Shown here piece by piece: positions 1 through 11,243 of a stretch of DNA of 64,000 nt. The DNA is taken from assembly GCA_030549175.1 (NCBI GenBank), contig JAUKUA010000001.1, forward strand, positions 7,502,001 to 7,566,000, read 5' to 3'. Numbering within the stretch: the first letter of the stretch is position 1; every line of letters begins with the position of its first letter. Below the pieces are notes generated by a model that was not told where the DNA came from, searched no databases, and saw only the letters and a program-made list of their open reading frames with translations. Both the position numbers and the translations under genes were made by a program. The DNA is from Lasiosphaeris hirsuta (taxonomy: Eukaryota > Ascomycota > Sordariomycetes > Sordariales > Lasiosphaeriaceae).

Positions 1-755
1 GGCTTGGGAGAGATTGTGCGCGAGACTCTCCTCTGCTGCTGAAGATGTTGTCTCAAGCTTCCGTTGGTAGGAGCGTCGGGCAAAGGAGCCAGTCTTGGAG
101 GGATGGGCTGTGAGGCATTTCTCCGCGTCGCAAGCCGCCTCGACTCGCTCAGGTTCAGGGCCATTTTCACGATCTGGGCCGAGTCCATATCTAGTGGTGC
201 CATGCTTGCGCGCGGAGACGACCCGACAGCCGTTTCCCCGGCGAGGGGTTCGCTCCCCGCAATAGCGGTGCCGAGCGAGTCTCTCTCGCTCCCTGATCCA
301 TGGCCTGGGGCACTGCTTGATTGCGCGCCCTTCTGGTGTGGCCTTTCCTGGCCACGCCGAATATTCTTCTCGACATGTATCTCGGCATCCCGGTGTCGCC
401 TGTGCGAGCGGGTATGTGTGAGAGTCTCATGTTCAACAGCGTTCGAAACGGGGTCGGTAAGGAGGAAGGCGCCGCTTGACCTGTGCTTGTGAGTACGATG
501 GGGGTGTTGTACCCTCGACCGACGCCTGGCATCGTCGTCGTGCGGTATCTGCGCCGCGGGCTCGGCGTCTTCGGAGGATCCCGGCCCTAGGTTCGAGTCG
601 GGGATAAAGCCGCTCGGGCGGCTGCTCTCGGCGCCGGTGTCGGCCTTCTCGAAGCCAGAGGATGCTACCCTATCGCGGTCGAGGGCATGCGTGGATTGTC
701 TGGTAGACCTTCGGGGGCGGAGGTGGGAGGGCGGGCTGGCATCTTGGTCATTCAT
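1..755 (-). CDS. Unknown low-complexity protein, N-terminal part (runs off left edge)
   Basis: An open frame runs from ATG at 755 to base 1 with no stop (251 complete codons); the C-terminal part lies outside the window. The start is well placed because an in-frame TAG lies five codons upstream (768-770). The visible protein is hydrophilic and disordered-looking, rich in Ser, Arg, His and Pro, with an acidic DDDAR stretch near residue 75. A more ordered segment (DSAQIVKMALNLSESRRLA) lies near residues 190-210 and a Gln run (LQQQ) near the edge. I do not recognise the family. No signal peptide or membrane segment is visible. The length of uninterrupted frame and third-position G/C bias support a real gene. 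Confidence 0.7.
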   Translation of the reverse strand, partial: MNDQDASPPSHLRPRRSTRQSTHALDRDRVASSGFEKADTGAESSRPSGFIPDSNLGPGSSEDAEPAAQIPHDDDARRRSRVQHPHRTHKHRSSGAFLLTDPVSNAVEHETLTHTRSHRRHRDAEIHVEKNIRRGQERPHQKGAQSSSAPGHGSGSERDSLGTAIAGSEPLAGETAVGSSPRASMAPLDMDSAQIVKMALNLSESRRLATRRNASQPIPPRLAPLPDAPTNGSLRQHLQQQRRVSRTISPK

Positions 756-1547
756 CGCTGCGCCCTCCTATTGTTGCCTTTCACATGGAGGAGACACGAA
801 TAAGGGGTTGTCAAGAGCTAGAAGAGGTGGTTCTGGCGATGCATTGTCGGGTTGGGGAGTACGAGCTGCCTTCTTGGTCGGGCTGTCTGAGGCTGGAGCA
901 GGAGCTGGAGCTGGCGCCAGGGTATTTTCCCATGTGAATGTGAACGCCGACGTCAGTAAGGGTGTCGCGTGGTTCTATTCGTCCGAGGCCAATTCGACGC
1001 CTCTTTTGAGCATTTGGGGGGGAAAGACCTTGGGGCACTCGGGGGTTACACGAGCCAGGTCGATTACACGAGCCAGGTCGACACTTGGACGAGCAAAATC
1101 ACCATCCCTGACGCCTGGACCGGCCACCTGACGGGGGCTGCTCAACCCCCACTATTAACCGCTACGAGTTCTCGCGTCTGTGGCGGGGAAACAAAGCTCG
1201 AGGGAAGCCTTCTACAAGGGTCTCGCCCGCTGCGACCATGCACTCCGGTCACCACTTTTTATGCCGATACGCGTGCCCCAGGATTACTTGGACGCCGAGC
1301 CTGCATAACAGACAGGTCACTCGAGCCTTCAAATTCTTCGGCAGACATGAAAAAGGTTCAAGTTTGTTTGTTCTCAATGATAGCGCACCGTTACGGCCTC
1401 ATGCGGTAAAGCGACAAGATGACATGGGGCCACACTGACAGGACGCCATGCGATGCGCAAACCAACCGTCCCATTTCCACCACAGCGCGCGGGCGGTGAA
1501 CATCTCATTCTAGGCATTGGACAACGGCTACGCCACGCCGTCATCCC
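756..1547. other. Intergenic, upstream of the left-edge gene
   Basis: No credible gene seen. It holds the promoter of the minus-strand gene starting at 755 and the 3' flank of the GST-like gene ending at 1548. Short ORFs on both strands lack protein-like composition. It contains an 18-bp direct repeat listed separately. Confidence 0.6.
1046..1081. repeat. 18-bp direct repeat, two perfect copies
   Basis: The unit TTACACGAGCCAGGTCGA occurs at 1046-1063 and immediately again at 1064-1081. It lies about 290 bp upstream of the start of the left-edge gene. No function is evident. Confidence 0.9.
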
Positions 1548-2514
1548 TCACAGGAGATCGCGAAAGTCCGAAAAGTAGGTCCTATGGATTCTCTCGACAT
1601 AATCAACCAACGCAGGATGGCTCTTGATCACAGCCGTGGTGTCTGGCTGACTGTCACACAGAGAATGAAACACGTCAGCATCTCATCCAACACAGAAGTT
1701 GGCCCAAGTAAGGGGCAGGGCGCGATTGCTCACAGTTTGTTTGCCAGATACCCTGAAATGCAGCCAAACAGTGTGAAGTCGGCCTCTGTGGGCCTCTCCC
1801 CGCCAAGGATCCAAAACGGCGCCGAGTTCCCCTGAACAGCTTTCTCCTGGGCGGTGCTGGCAAAGTCGGCGAGAGCTCCGATAGCCTCGGTCCTAAAGTG
1901 CCGGACCTCGTCGGGGCTATGTCGACCTGTCCCCTGGAAGTACAGCATCATCTTCAGGTACTGGAACGTGAAGAAGCCAGTAACATGGCGAATCCCGCCG
2001 GGTAGGTGGCCGAAGGGTCCATGGTCGCGCATCATTTTGTAGTTTTCGTACCAGCGCTCAAAGTTCTGTCTCCACGTCAGCAGCAACCTATGGCATCCGC
2101 CATACAAAGCCCGCCGTATAAACGCACGACATGATAGTACAATCTATCTTCCAACATCGCCCGCAGACAATAATCCACCGCCCTCTCCCCCGGCGCCAGC
2201 CCCGCATTCAAGTCCTCAAGCCGGCCCTGCTCAACCAGCCGCCGGACAATGAGGGCCGTGTCGCCCAGCAGTTCGCCCGAGTCGACAAACTTGACGTACG
2301 GGAACTTCTCCTTTGGCGCCTGGCTGCGTGTGCCTAGGCTATTCTCGTACAAGATGCTGGCATACCGCAGGCGGAAGTGCAGCTTTGTCACGAAACACGA
2401 CAGGCTGTACGTCGAGCGGTCTTGGTCGAGCGAGTAGACGATGAGGTAAGGTGATGTTGTGGGCTTGGGGGTGTCAGGAGCTGGTTTGGCCGTTGGTGCT
2501 TGGTCTGTTGCCAT
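1548..2514 (-). CDS. Fax-like glutathione S-transferase family protein
   Basis: Three exons, complement(join(1548..1650,1734..2065,2128..2514)), 273 aa. Introns are 83 and 62 nt, and the upstream one has a CTGAC branch site. The N-terminal thioredoxin-like half (residues about 20-95) starts with YLIVYSLDQDRSTYSLSC and ends in VKFVDSGELLGDTALI, the usual Fax-type Ser/Asp pocket. An all-helical C-terminal half follows, containing GGERPTEADFTLFG and ending in HPALVDYVERIHRTYF. This order matches the 'failed axon connections'/GST_N_4 plus GST_C families, usually 250-300 aa. Substrate is unknown; fungal members are assumed soluble and may act in detoxification. The last exon was recovered because the family needs the HPAL...YVERI tail, which is absent if the preceding exon is read through to its TGA. 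An in-frame ATG 45 nt upstream (2559) is an alternative start. Confidence 0.85.
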
Positions 2515-3251
2515 TTTGAAGGTACTCTTTCTTCGGAACGGGGTGCGTTGACTGCCCAATCTCTGACTTGAACCGCAATTACCATGGGTATTATATCATT
2601 ATTGCTAATAGCGAGCAATGCGGGCAGCGAACCAGCTGTTCCTAGCGCGAGGCTGAATTCTTTGAGTTTGAGCGTCCGAGTCCCATCGCCAGTCTGCCCC
2701 ACCACCTTGCACCGTATAAATAAATGCCTTGCCCCTGTCTCTCCCATGCGTTTCTCTCCGGCCTCTGCTCTGTTGGTTCAGCCGCACCATCCGCAGACCT
2801 TCACCTCCTCACTTTGGGGTGTTCGTTGCGAATAAAACCCGGCCCGGCTTCTTGGCCTTGGACTGTCGACCAACCGCTGGAGAGTTGGGTCCTCGACGTT
2901 GACGTTGAAAGTACCTAAAATATTGAAAGAAAGCAGGTGGCTGATGGTAACAAAGCTGTATATTTTTCACCAATCCCCTTCCCACCATATAAACACGGGC
3001 TTCAAGTTTCAAAATTAAGTATTAATATTTGGACCTGAAAAACGCGGAGACCTGGGCAAAGTGTATGCCTCCAATATATGCTCTCTTGTATGACATGGCA
3101 CTAATATCTATTTAAAAACGGGGCTTGCAGGAGACGGAAACCTCCCGAATCCCATCGCTCCAGGCCTATACTCCATTTGACCAGACCCAAAAACCCAGAT
3201 GCACCTGGGCGCCTTGCCAAATAACAAGGCGATACACAAAACGCCAGTCCT
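2515..3251. other. Intergenic, promoter of the GST-like gene and 3' flank of the PHAF1-like gene
   Basis: 737 bp, with an AT-rich centre around 2910-3120. ORFs here are short and compositionally poor. No RNA gene or repeat seen. Confidence 0.6.
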
Positions 3252-4826
3252 TCAAAACACAGTTACTGCACTTACGTATCCGTTCTTCAGCACTTCAAAC
3301 ACCAAGCCCGGGAAGCCGTACAGGGTGGTCGTCGACTCCTCACTGCCATCGAACTTCTTTCCCACGCCCGGAGTAACTCCCCCGCTTTCCTCCCAGCCGC
3401 CGAGCAGCTCGCAGCTGCTTCCAGGGCTGTCTCCCCAGCCTCGGTTGAGCACCATGCCGCGCTGTTTCTGCCTTGCCTCGCTCTCTGATGGGTAAATTGA
3501 CTTCCACTCCTCACGTAGACTTTCCTCGACTTCTGTGAAGGGAGTCTCCGAGTGGATGACAGTGTTTGGAGATGCATTTGCCAGATAAGGAATCTCCCAG
3601 CGGCAACGGCGGTGTCTATTGAAGGGGTATGATCCGGGTACATTCGCATGTAGAATTACCTTGGTCGCAACGAGCCGGTCGGCAGCGTGTGACTGAAATG
3701 GTGTCTCTGGAATAACGGAGCTTCCGATTTGAGATGGCGGTTGCTTTGATGGGGTTGTTGGAGTTGACACCAAGATGTCGAAGCCCAGGTAGAAATAGTT
3801 GTAGAAGCATTCCCCAGACACATTTGCAACGAGGTCGTCTTCTACAGCCTCCTCACTGGAATTATATCCATCCGACGTTGTGTGTGTTGAAGACTGGTCC
3901 GTGTCGGTCAAGTCGTCGAGGCGTTTCAAGTCGTTTCCGTTTGGCCGCGCCATTGTGTTGCTTGCGGCTCTGAGCTTGTGAATGTACATCCGCTGATCAT
4001 TCTTCCTGTATATCGCATCTGGTGGGCCTAACTCTGCAACTAGTTGTTGGGGAGTTGTGTCGCCCAGGGATATCCAGAAAGAGTTGTTTGTCCACTTCCT
4101 GAACATCTGCACCTTACCTCCGCCGAATATCTTGACCAACGATATCTCGTCCGGGCATACGTCTTTGCCCTTAGAAAGAGGCGTGAATGTCTTGATGCTC
4201 GGCAATACCTCGGTGTAGAGTTGCTCTCGAGCCTGCGCCCAGGAGTCGCCAGAGAAGACTGCCATGGCATTCGGGATTGCCGACGACGACAGTAGCGACA
4301 CAACGTCTTTGGATGGCGAGTACTCGGATTTCCGCATGGGAAAGGTAAAGGCGACACCAGGGTACGATAACACATACAGGCCCGCTCCGTCTCTAGTATC
4401 GGAATCTGGTATGTATTCCCCATCGTATGTAGGCCCCAAAAAGCGTTGATAGATGTGACGGAACGTTGGCCCCGGGGTGGCCTCGGGCTGTTGGGACGGC
4501 GAGCCCTGGGCGGCAGTCGGCGGGCGAACAAGATCGCGCTCTTTATCATTCGCAGGCTTGAGGAAAATGTGATTTTTGGTGAAATCAATGACCTCAATCA
4601 ACCGAAGCCGCTGCTCGGGCCCGTCGAAGCGGAGGCGGATACCGTTTGCGGGGAGGGTGAGGATGGTGGGCTCCCTCACGGGGTCGCTGGAGGTATAGGC
4701 AAGGTGTAGCTTTGGGAACCGTTGGGGTTCGGCCTTGAGTCGGGTTAGAATATCATGAAGGGATGCGCCGAGCACTAGGAATCCCAGCGCCCGCCCTGGA
4801 TGCAGCTGTGCCGAAAAGAGTGACAT
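3252..4826 (-). CDS. PHAF1 / UPF0183 family protein
   Basis: Single exon, 524 aa, starting MSLFSAQLHPGRALGFLVLG and ending YGFPGLVFEVLKNG...SAVTVF, the typical start and end of the UPF0183 family (human PHAF1/MYTBP, about 420 aa). Conserved middle segments include FRHIYQRFLGPTYDGEYI (near residue 125), LYVLSYPGVAFTFP and ELGPPDAIYRKNDQRMYIH. The extra length is low-complexity insertions near residues 98-120 and 290-330, common in fungal members. In animals PHAF1 acts with BCAS3 on phosphoinositide-bearing autophagy membranes; the fungal role is not established. No membrane segment. It is divergently arranged with the kinesin gene across a 745-bp gap. Confidence 0.88.
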   Translation of the reverse strand: MSLFSAQLHPGRALGFLVLGASLHDILTRLKAEPQRFPKLHLAYTSSDPVREPTILTLPANGIRLRFDGPEQRLRLIEVIDFTKNHIFLKPANDKERDLVRPPTAAQGSPSQQPEATPGPTFRHIYQRFLGPTYDGEYIPDSDTRDGAGLYVLSYPGVAFTFPMRKSEYSPSKDVVSLLSSSAIPNAMAVFSGDSWAQAREQLYTEVLPSIKTFTPLSKGKDVCPDEISLVKIFGGGKVQMFRKWTNNSFWISLGDTTPQQLVAELGPPDAIYRKNDQRMYIHKLRAASNTMARPNGNDLKRLDDLTDTDQSSTHTTSDGYNSSEEAVEDDLVANVSGECFYNYFYLGFDILVSTPTTPSKQPPSQIGSSVIPETPFQSHAADRLVATKVILHANVPGSYPFNRHRRCRWEIPYLANASPNTVIHSETPFTEVEESLREEWKSIYPSESEARQKQRGMVLNRGWGDSPGSSCELLGGWEESGGVTPGVGKKFDGSEESTTTLYGFPGLVFEVLKNGYVSAVTVF

Positions 4827-5571
4827 GGCGATTGCTTCAGGGTGCCCTCCGACAGTAGACAGGGAGCTCGGCCTGCGGGGTAGGAGGAAGGCTGCCTTTT
4901 GTGCAGTTGCAAGATTGGGTGGGCTCAGGAGCTGAGGGGGTGACAGCTTTCAAGTATGATTTTATTACAATTTGTCGGGAACAGGGCGTAGATCTTAGAG
5001 CTAGTGGATAAGTCAAATGAAGGGTTTAAAGACAAAGGCAGGCGGGCAAAGGGGAAGCGACGGAGCTTGAGCAGGCTGGTTCCTCGTGATCACCAGCAGG
5101 TGAGCTGGGGTGGCAGTCTACCTAAGCAAGGTACCCAGGTAGCGAGACGTCATCCCGCGGCAGGCAAAAATGGAGGGGTGAGGGGTGTATATGTATGTAC
5201 CTGTGTGCGGGTCCATGCACGATGTGCACTTGGCGCCTACCTATGCATTCCACCCGTGGACGTCTATCTTTATCAGTCGCTATCAGCGGGCTGGGTGCGG
5301 GAGTTGGGTCCGTTGCTCTGGCAATACACACGATGTGGTGTTTATGTCGCGCCTACCAACCCCCGGTAAAACTCCCCGCCGTGCTAGGGTATTTCCTCTA
5401 TGGCACTGACACTCCACCAACCCTGCTCGAGTCTGCAGCATTTGCAGTGATTGCAAAGCAACCTAAAAGGCACAATTTACATCGGCCTTCCTTTACATTG
5501 AATTTTTGGAACCGACCCGACACTGTCATCCTGTCTCCTAACCCTGATCACCATAATACTTGTTGACAGCG
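4827..5571. promoter_or_regulatory. Divergent intergenic region between PHAF1-like gene and kinesin-5
   Basis: 745 bp holding the promoters and 5' leaders of two oppositely oriented genes. No coding sequence recognised; no individual element can be assigned with confidence. Confidence 0.55.
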
Positions 5572-8500
5572 ATGCGAGACAGCTCCGCCATGGAGCGCAG
5601 AAACACATCAATGGCGCCGGCGGGTCGAAATGGCGCCGGCACGCGTTCCAGCATCCGGCCCCCGATTAGAAATGCACCCAGCAGGCAAGGACCCACAAGA
5701 AACACGACAATGGGTTCGCGCATCGACCGAGCAGGCGCGACTTCCCCGACCGAATCTCTCATGTCGGTCGCCACGACAGCAACAACGGGAGGCTTGAAGC
5801 GCAAGGAACGCGAATTCGAGGGAGATGAGGGCGAGGCTACCAACATAAATGTCGTTGTGAGGTGTCGCGGCCGAAACGAGCGCGAGGTGCGGGAAAATAG
5901 CGCGGTCGTTGTCAATACAGAAGGCGCGAAGGGCAAGCTGGTAGAGCTTTCTATGGGGCCTACAGCTCTCAGCAACAAGACGTACAACTTCGACCGCGTT
6001 TTTTCCCAGGCTGCAGACCAGAGCATCATATTTGACGATGTGGTCAAGCCCATCTTGGACGAGGTAAGCCGCGCCACCAAACACTTGCAAGGGCTACTGC
6101 TAATGTTGCCCAGATGCTGGCCGGTTACAACTGCACCATCTTTGCCTACGGGCAGACGGGCACTGGCAAGACATACACAATGTCCGGCGACATGAGTTCC
6201 ACATTAGGCCTGCTATCAGACGAAGCTGGAATCATCCCCCGAGTACTTCACGCCCTGTTCAATAAGTTAGAAATTGACGAGACGGACAACTGCGTCCGCT
6301 GTTCTTTTATCGAGCTTTACAATGAGGAACTACGGGATCTTTTGTCACCGGACGAGAGTGCCAAGCTCAAAATCTACGACGACAACTCCCGCAAAGGCCA
6401 CGCCACCACTGTCGTTCAGGGTATGGAGGAGCGTCACATCACATCTGCCACCGACGGCCTCAAGTGGCTTCAAGAGGGCAGCTTGAGGCGCCAGGTCGCC
6501 GCTACAAAATGCAATGACCTGAGCAGCCGAAGCCATACCGTCTTTACCATCACGGTCCATGCTAAACGACAGACCGAGGCTGGTGACGAGTATCTCATGG
6601 CAGGAAAGCTCAACCTGGTTGATCTTGCCGGAAGTGAAAACATCCAGCGCTCCGGTGCCGAGAATAAGCGTGCCGCCGAAGCCGGTCTGATCAACAAGAG
6701 TCTGCTCACCCTTGGGCGTGTTATCAACGCCTTGGTTGACCGCAGCTCTCACATTCCTTACAGGGAGTCCAAGCTCACGCGTCTTCTCCAAGACTCCCTC
6801 GGCGGGCGAACCAAGACGTGCATCATTGCGACAGTGTCTCCAGCCAAAAGCAATCTTGAAGAAACCATCTCCACACTAGACTACGCCTTCCGAGCCAAGA
6901 ACATCCGAAATAAGCCCCAAGTGAACGCGCTAATCAACAGGAGGACTCTACTGCGAGACTTCACCGGTGAAATTGAGAGGCTCAAAAGTGAACTCATTGC
7001 CACCCGACAGCGTAACGGTGTTTACCTGTCGAACGAGAATTATGAGGAGATCACGGCGCAGAACGAGTCTCGCCGCATTCTCACAGAGGAGCAAGCAGCC
7101 AAGATCGAGACGCTTGAAAACAATCTTCGAAACAAGGTGCAGGAACTCTTTTCTCTCACATCGAGTTTCATGGGGCTCAAGAAGGAGCACGAGGCGACCC
7201 GAGCCCTACTCGACGACACGAAGGAGGTCCTTGACCAGACAGAGTTGGTACTGGCCGCCACCAGGAAGACTCTCGCAGAAGAGACCCTTATCCGCAAAGC
7301 CCACCAGGAGACCGAGGAGAAGCTTACTGCCGTCGGCGGCGAGCTGATTACCACGATCAAGACAACGGTCAACCATGTGGATGGGCTCCGCGCAAAGAAT
7401 AAGCGCAAGTCCGACCTCCAAATGCTCAACAGGAGTACATGGAGCATGTCACAGGCTCAGGTTTCTGGCGTGACCGAGCTGGTCGAAAACCGGATCGAGG
7501 AGTTCCGCAAGGACCAGGAGGAGCACATTTCCAGCATTTCGGAGCGAATGCAGTTGTTTGTGCAGGGCGAACTTCAAAAGCTATCTTCCACACAATCATT
7601 CCTGGACGAAAATCTGGCCCAGTTTTCCGAATCAAAAACTCAACTTCTGGAGCAAAAGCAGACATCAAAGGAGGAGATGGACAGCGTTCTGGAAGAAATC
7701 AAGGTTGTTAGGGACAATGTGAAACAACGCGTCGGGGAAAGCCTTCAGGCTATTGCGACTGCAGCAGAGCGGATAGCAGGGGATGTCCTCAGCGAGCTGG
7801 GCATATTCCACAGCCACCTGCACGGGTCGTACGCCTCTCTGGGGAAGGACTTCAAGTCGCTATTCGAGGAGTTGCTACGGCACATTAGTGCCCAGAAGGC
7901 TGAGTCAGATTTGCTCAGACAGCAACTAGAGGGCGCGAGTGAGACAATTGTGCAATCCAATGCCTCGGTTTCTATCAGGATCCAGGAAGTGCTCGACGAG
8001 GAGCGCAAGCAAGCCGCCATGGAGCGCCAAACTCTGCTCACACAGATCACCTCCCTCATCAATTCGCAGGCAGAGGTGCAGCAAAACCGCATTGCGAGCA
8101 AGACATCATTAATACAGGAGACAATCACGGACACAAACAAGGCATTTGAGGAGGACGTTGCCCAATATTCAGAGGGCATGGACACCTGGAATGCCAAGGA
8201 CAGCGAGCTGCTTGACGTTGTTGCCAAGTCGAGAGAGGCGATGAAGGTTAAGTTGAAGAACGATTGGACGGTACGTTGCATTCCCCCCACAGTTGCCGGC
8301 TCCTGCTAACGATGTTTAGGCTGCGAATAAGCACAGCAGCTCGATTCAGAACACGACCAAGTCTGTCAATGCTGAGACGGTACGGGTAGTCGACGAGCAG
8401 ATGAGGGATCTTGATGTTCAAATGAAGGACTTGGACGAGTTTGTGTCACGAGCCAAATCACAAAACGCCGAGCATCACGAGCAACATGCAGGCTCAGTCC

Positions 8501-9177
8501 GCGCCCTGTCAGGCACGGTAGAGAAGTCTTTCTCCAAGATCTCTGACCACTTCAAGGAGACATTTGACAGGGTGAGGGATGTTGGTGATGAGGTGGAAAC
8601 AGGGGCCAGAGGTATCCAAGACGGCCTGGAGCCGCTTGACGAAATTGTCTGCCAGCCATTGACTAGTCTCCGGGACGACATCAAGACGACGGTGTTACAG
8701 GAGTATGAGCCAACTGGAGATACTCCGGAGAAGGTTCAATACCAGTACCCGACAGAGCTTCCCCGCACAGTCGCACATGAGGCCATTCTTGCGGACATGC
8801 GTGACACGCCAACACCGAGCAAGCCAGCCTCAGCTTCGGCGGTGTTTGTTGACATGAGCTACCTGTCATCCCCGAGGTCACCATCCCGGCTGTCCAACTC
8901 GTCTGGGCAAACGGAACCCACCAGGACTGCAAGGGCTATGAGTCTGCGTGAAGTCAACCCAAATGTGACAACGGGCTCAATCATATTTGATCCGACGGCT
9001 AGTACTATGTCGGTGCCGGCTGTGAGCGAGAACACGGTGCCGCTTATGAAGCGCAGCACCAGGATCACACGGCTGGCCAAGAAGAAGCCAGTCGGAGCGG
9101 TGGCTTCGGGGCTGGAGAATCTGCCGCCCCCGACGTTTTCGCACAGTTCCAGGAGGAAGAGTCCACGGCTGCAGTAA
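5572..9177 (+). CDS. bimC: Kinesin-5 (BimC/Eg5/Cut7) mitotic spindle motor
   Basis: Three exons, join(5572..6063,6114..8270,8320..9177), 1168 aa. A basic N-terminal extension (1-88) leads into the motor domain (about 90-450), with NINVVVRCRGRN, P-loop GQTGTGKT at 177-184, switch I NDLSSRSH and switch II DLAGSE. The neck reads NKPQVNAL. A long coiled-coil stalk follows (about 460-1000). The tail has a BimC box, PTGDTPEKVQYQY, with the predicted Cdk1 site at Thr1018-Pro. Length and order match the homotetrameric plus-end motor that slides antiparallel microtubules to keep spindle poles apart. Introns are 50 and 49 nt; the second has a CTAAC branch site. ATG 5590 is a possible second start in the same frame. 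The C-terminus is basic (TRITRLAKKK). Confidence 0.97.
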
Positions 9178-9579
9178 TGAAAAGAGTGTTAGTTGTCTAG
9201 AAATTGGTGGTATTCAGCTTTGGGGTTTGGTTCGGCGTTGTATCTGGTTATTGGAGTTTGGGTGGCCGGTTGGCAAGACGGCCTTGGAGGCAGTTTGTGT
9301 TTTTACACTGTACTCTTATTAAGCACCGATACCCCTGATGGGAGTTGTGAGATTTTAATACCGGGATGTTTATCTTTGCTGCTGGGGCCATTGTGTGCTG
9401 GGTCGTCTGTCTAAGTTGGGTGTATGGCACCTCCTCTATAATTGCAGAACATTGCCCCTCGTAAAACTATCAATTTCAATGCAATGCGTGTAGGGGTAGA
9501 AGATGCGATTACAACACCGCAAACACTTCAAAAGTGAAGAAAGAAAGAAAAAAAACTTCTTAAGCTGGGACGCTAATGA
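9178..9579. other. Intergenic, 3' flank of kinesin-5 and terminator side of tRNA-Leu
   Basis: No gene seen. The A-rich run at 9538-9556 reads as an oligo-T tract just downstream of the minus-strand tRNA and is a likely Pol III terminator. Confidence 0.6.
9538..9556 (-). terminator. Oligo-T Pol III terminator of tRNA-Leu
   Basis: On the minus strand this is a run of eight T followed by further T-rich sequence, about 25 nt past the 3' end of the tRNA. Runs of T like this end Pol III transcripts. Confidence 0.65.
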
Positions 9580-9687
9580 TGACAACGGTGAGATTCGAAC
9601 TCACGCCCTTTCGGACCACGGAATCCTGAGATTGTATCAAGGGTGTACTCCTTAACGTGGCGCCTTAGACCGCTCGGCCACGTTGCC
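9580..9687 (-). tRNA. tRNA-Leu (anticodon AAG), with 28-nt intron
   Basis: Acceptor GGCAACG (9687-9681) pairs with CGTTGTC at the 3' end (one G-U), discriminator A at 9580. D-arm starts TGGCCGAGCGG, as in fungal Leu tRNAs. Anticodon stem CCACG/CGTGG (9660-9656 with 9620-9616) frames the loop TTAAGG..C with anticodon AAG at 9653-9651. An intron of 28 nt (9622-9649) sits after position 37, the canonical place. A class II variable arm and T-arm GTGAG-TTCGAAT-CTCAC follow. Loop and stem fits make the leucine assignment firm. Confidence 0.93.
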
Positions 9688-10345
9688 TGACTGGTTGATG
9701 CCGGTATGACCAAGAATGCGAGCCTATCGTAGGTGCCGCAGTTTGCTCATTGTGCATGGAGACTGCAGGATAGCAGGGGGGGATTGTATTGGGTGCGGGA
9801 CCCTCTCCCACCGCGGATGTGGAGGTTGAAAGAGGTGCAAGTGGATTGATTGTGCTCCAATGATTGATTCTGTACCCCGAGGAATTAGCACTTCAAAAGA
9901 CCTGATCACAGCAATGTGCCGGATACATGAGCAGGTTTGCTAGCCGATCGAGTCACTTTGCCAAAAGCGGCTCGGCGAAGCGCTGAGAGGGAGTCGATCG
10001 GTGGCACCGTGCACGCACGACGCCCTCCGGGAGACATATCCCCACATCCGTGACATCGGGCAGCTCCTTCCTGCAACAAAACAATGGCACGACTGGGCAG
10101 GCACGCTTCAGGTTTGCGGTGGGATATGTAGGCCCGTCATCGACTACCCGGCCGTAGACAGATGGGATTGTGGCAAACCCCACGCTTGTTTGACATATGA
10201 CGATGGAGGCAGCGACACCGCGGCTTCCACCATCAATAATAGCTCACTTTCATATAAATACATCCCGAGAGACTTGATCCAATCCCCAGAGATACTCTCC
10301 TTAGACACCTCCAATCCCAAACTCCCCCTACCCACCTCCTTCACA
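9688..10345. promoter_or_regulatory. Intergenic with TATA-type promoter of the HAD gene
   Basis: 658 bp between the tRNA and the dehalogenase start. TATAAATA at 10253-10260, 86 nt before the start codon, is a good TATA-box candidate. The open frame continues upstream of 10346 to 10001, but that part has no family similarity. Confidence 0.55.
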
Positions 10346-11203
10346 ATGGCAGCCCCCGACCTCACGACCTTTAAAGCCCTCTCCTTCGACTGCTACGGTA
10401 CCCTGATCGACTGGGAAGCCGGGCTGCAGGCGGATCTATCCCCGCTGGTATCCCAGCTGTCCGCATCACACCCGTGGGCGGCGTCGCCGGCGCTGGCGCT
10501 GGAGCGCTTCAACGCCATCTCGGAGCACCTCGAGGCGGCCAACCCGACCCAACTCTACCACGAGACACTCTCGGCTTCGCTGAAGCAGCTAGCCGCCGAG
10601 CTCTCGCTGCCCGCGAGCCCGGCCCTGTCCGCCGCCGCCGCCGCCGTTGCCACGGGCCCCGGCCGCTGGCCCGCCTTCCCCGACACCGTCTCGGGCCTAC
10701 GTAAACCCACCCCCTCTCCCTTTTCCACTCCCCCCACTGCAAAGCTAACACCCGCAGTCCGCCTGCGCAAGCACTTCAAACTCATCATCCTCAGCAACGT
10801 CAACAACGCCAACATCGCATCAGCCGTCGACACGAGCCTGGCGCCGGCCGTCTTCGACGCCGTGTACACGGCCGAGGCGATCGGCGCGTACAAGCCGAGC
10901 CACGCCAACTTCGAGTACCTGTTCGCGCACGCGCGGGATGATCTCGGCGTCGACTTTGCGCGGGGCGAGTTGCTGCACGTGGCGCGCAGCCTGACGGCGG
11001 ACCATGTGCCGGCCAAGGAGCTCGGGTTCCGGAGCGTGTGGATCTCGCGGGGTGGGGACCGCGAGGGCCACTACGGCACGGGGGGCGACTTGCGCCGGCT
11101 GACCGAGGAGGGGAAGCTGGGGTTTGAGTGGAAGTTTGGGACGATTGGCCAATTTGCGGATGAGGTGGATCGGCAGTTTGCTGCCAAGGAAAAGGGTAGG
11201 TAG
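10346..11203 (+). CDS. Haloacid dehalogenase type II-like hydrolase (HAD superfamily)
   Basis: Two exons, join(10346..10700,10758..11203), 266 aa. HAD motif I is FDCYGTLIDWE (residues about 12-22), where the first Asp is the predicted nucleophile. Motif II is LSNV, the motif III lysine is in GAYKPS, and the motif IV region is HVARSLTADHVPAKELG. This is the fungal 'haloacid dehalogenase type II' layout with an inserted helical cap. Substrate is not deducible; L-2-haloacid activity is only the family label. The 57-nt intron is a multiple of three and stop-free, so unspliced RNA also reads through; removing it gives SGL-LRLRKHFKL, which fits the family, and it has a GCTAAC branch site. The motif IV metal-binding Asp pair is less clear than usual. 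Confidence 0.88.
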   Translation: MAAPDLTTFKALSFDCYGTLIDWEAGLQADLSPLVSQLSASHPWAASPALALERFNAISEHLEAANPTQLYHETLSASLKQLAAELSLPASPALSAAAAAVATGPGRWPAFPDTVSGLRKPTPSPFSTPPTAKLTPAVRLRKHFKLIILSNVNNANIASAVDTSLAPAVFDAVYTAEAIGAYKPSHANFEYLFAHARDDLGVDFARGELLHVARSLTADHVPAKELGFRSVWISRGGDREGHYGTGGDLRRLTEEGKLGFEWKFGTIGQFADEVDRQFAAKEKGR

Positions 11204-11243
11204 GAAAGGAGCTGACACTGTTTTGGATTGCATATCTATCAAG

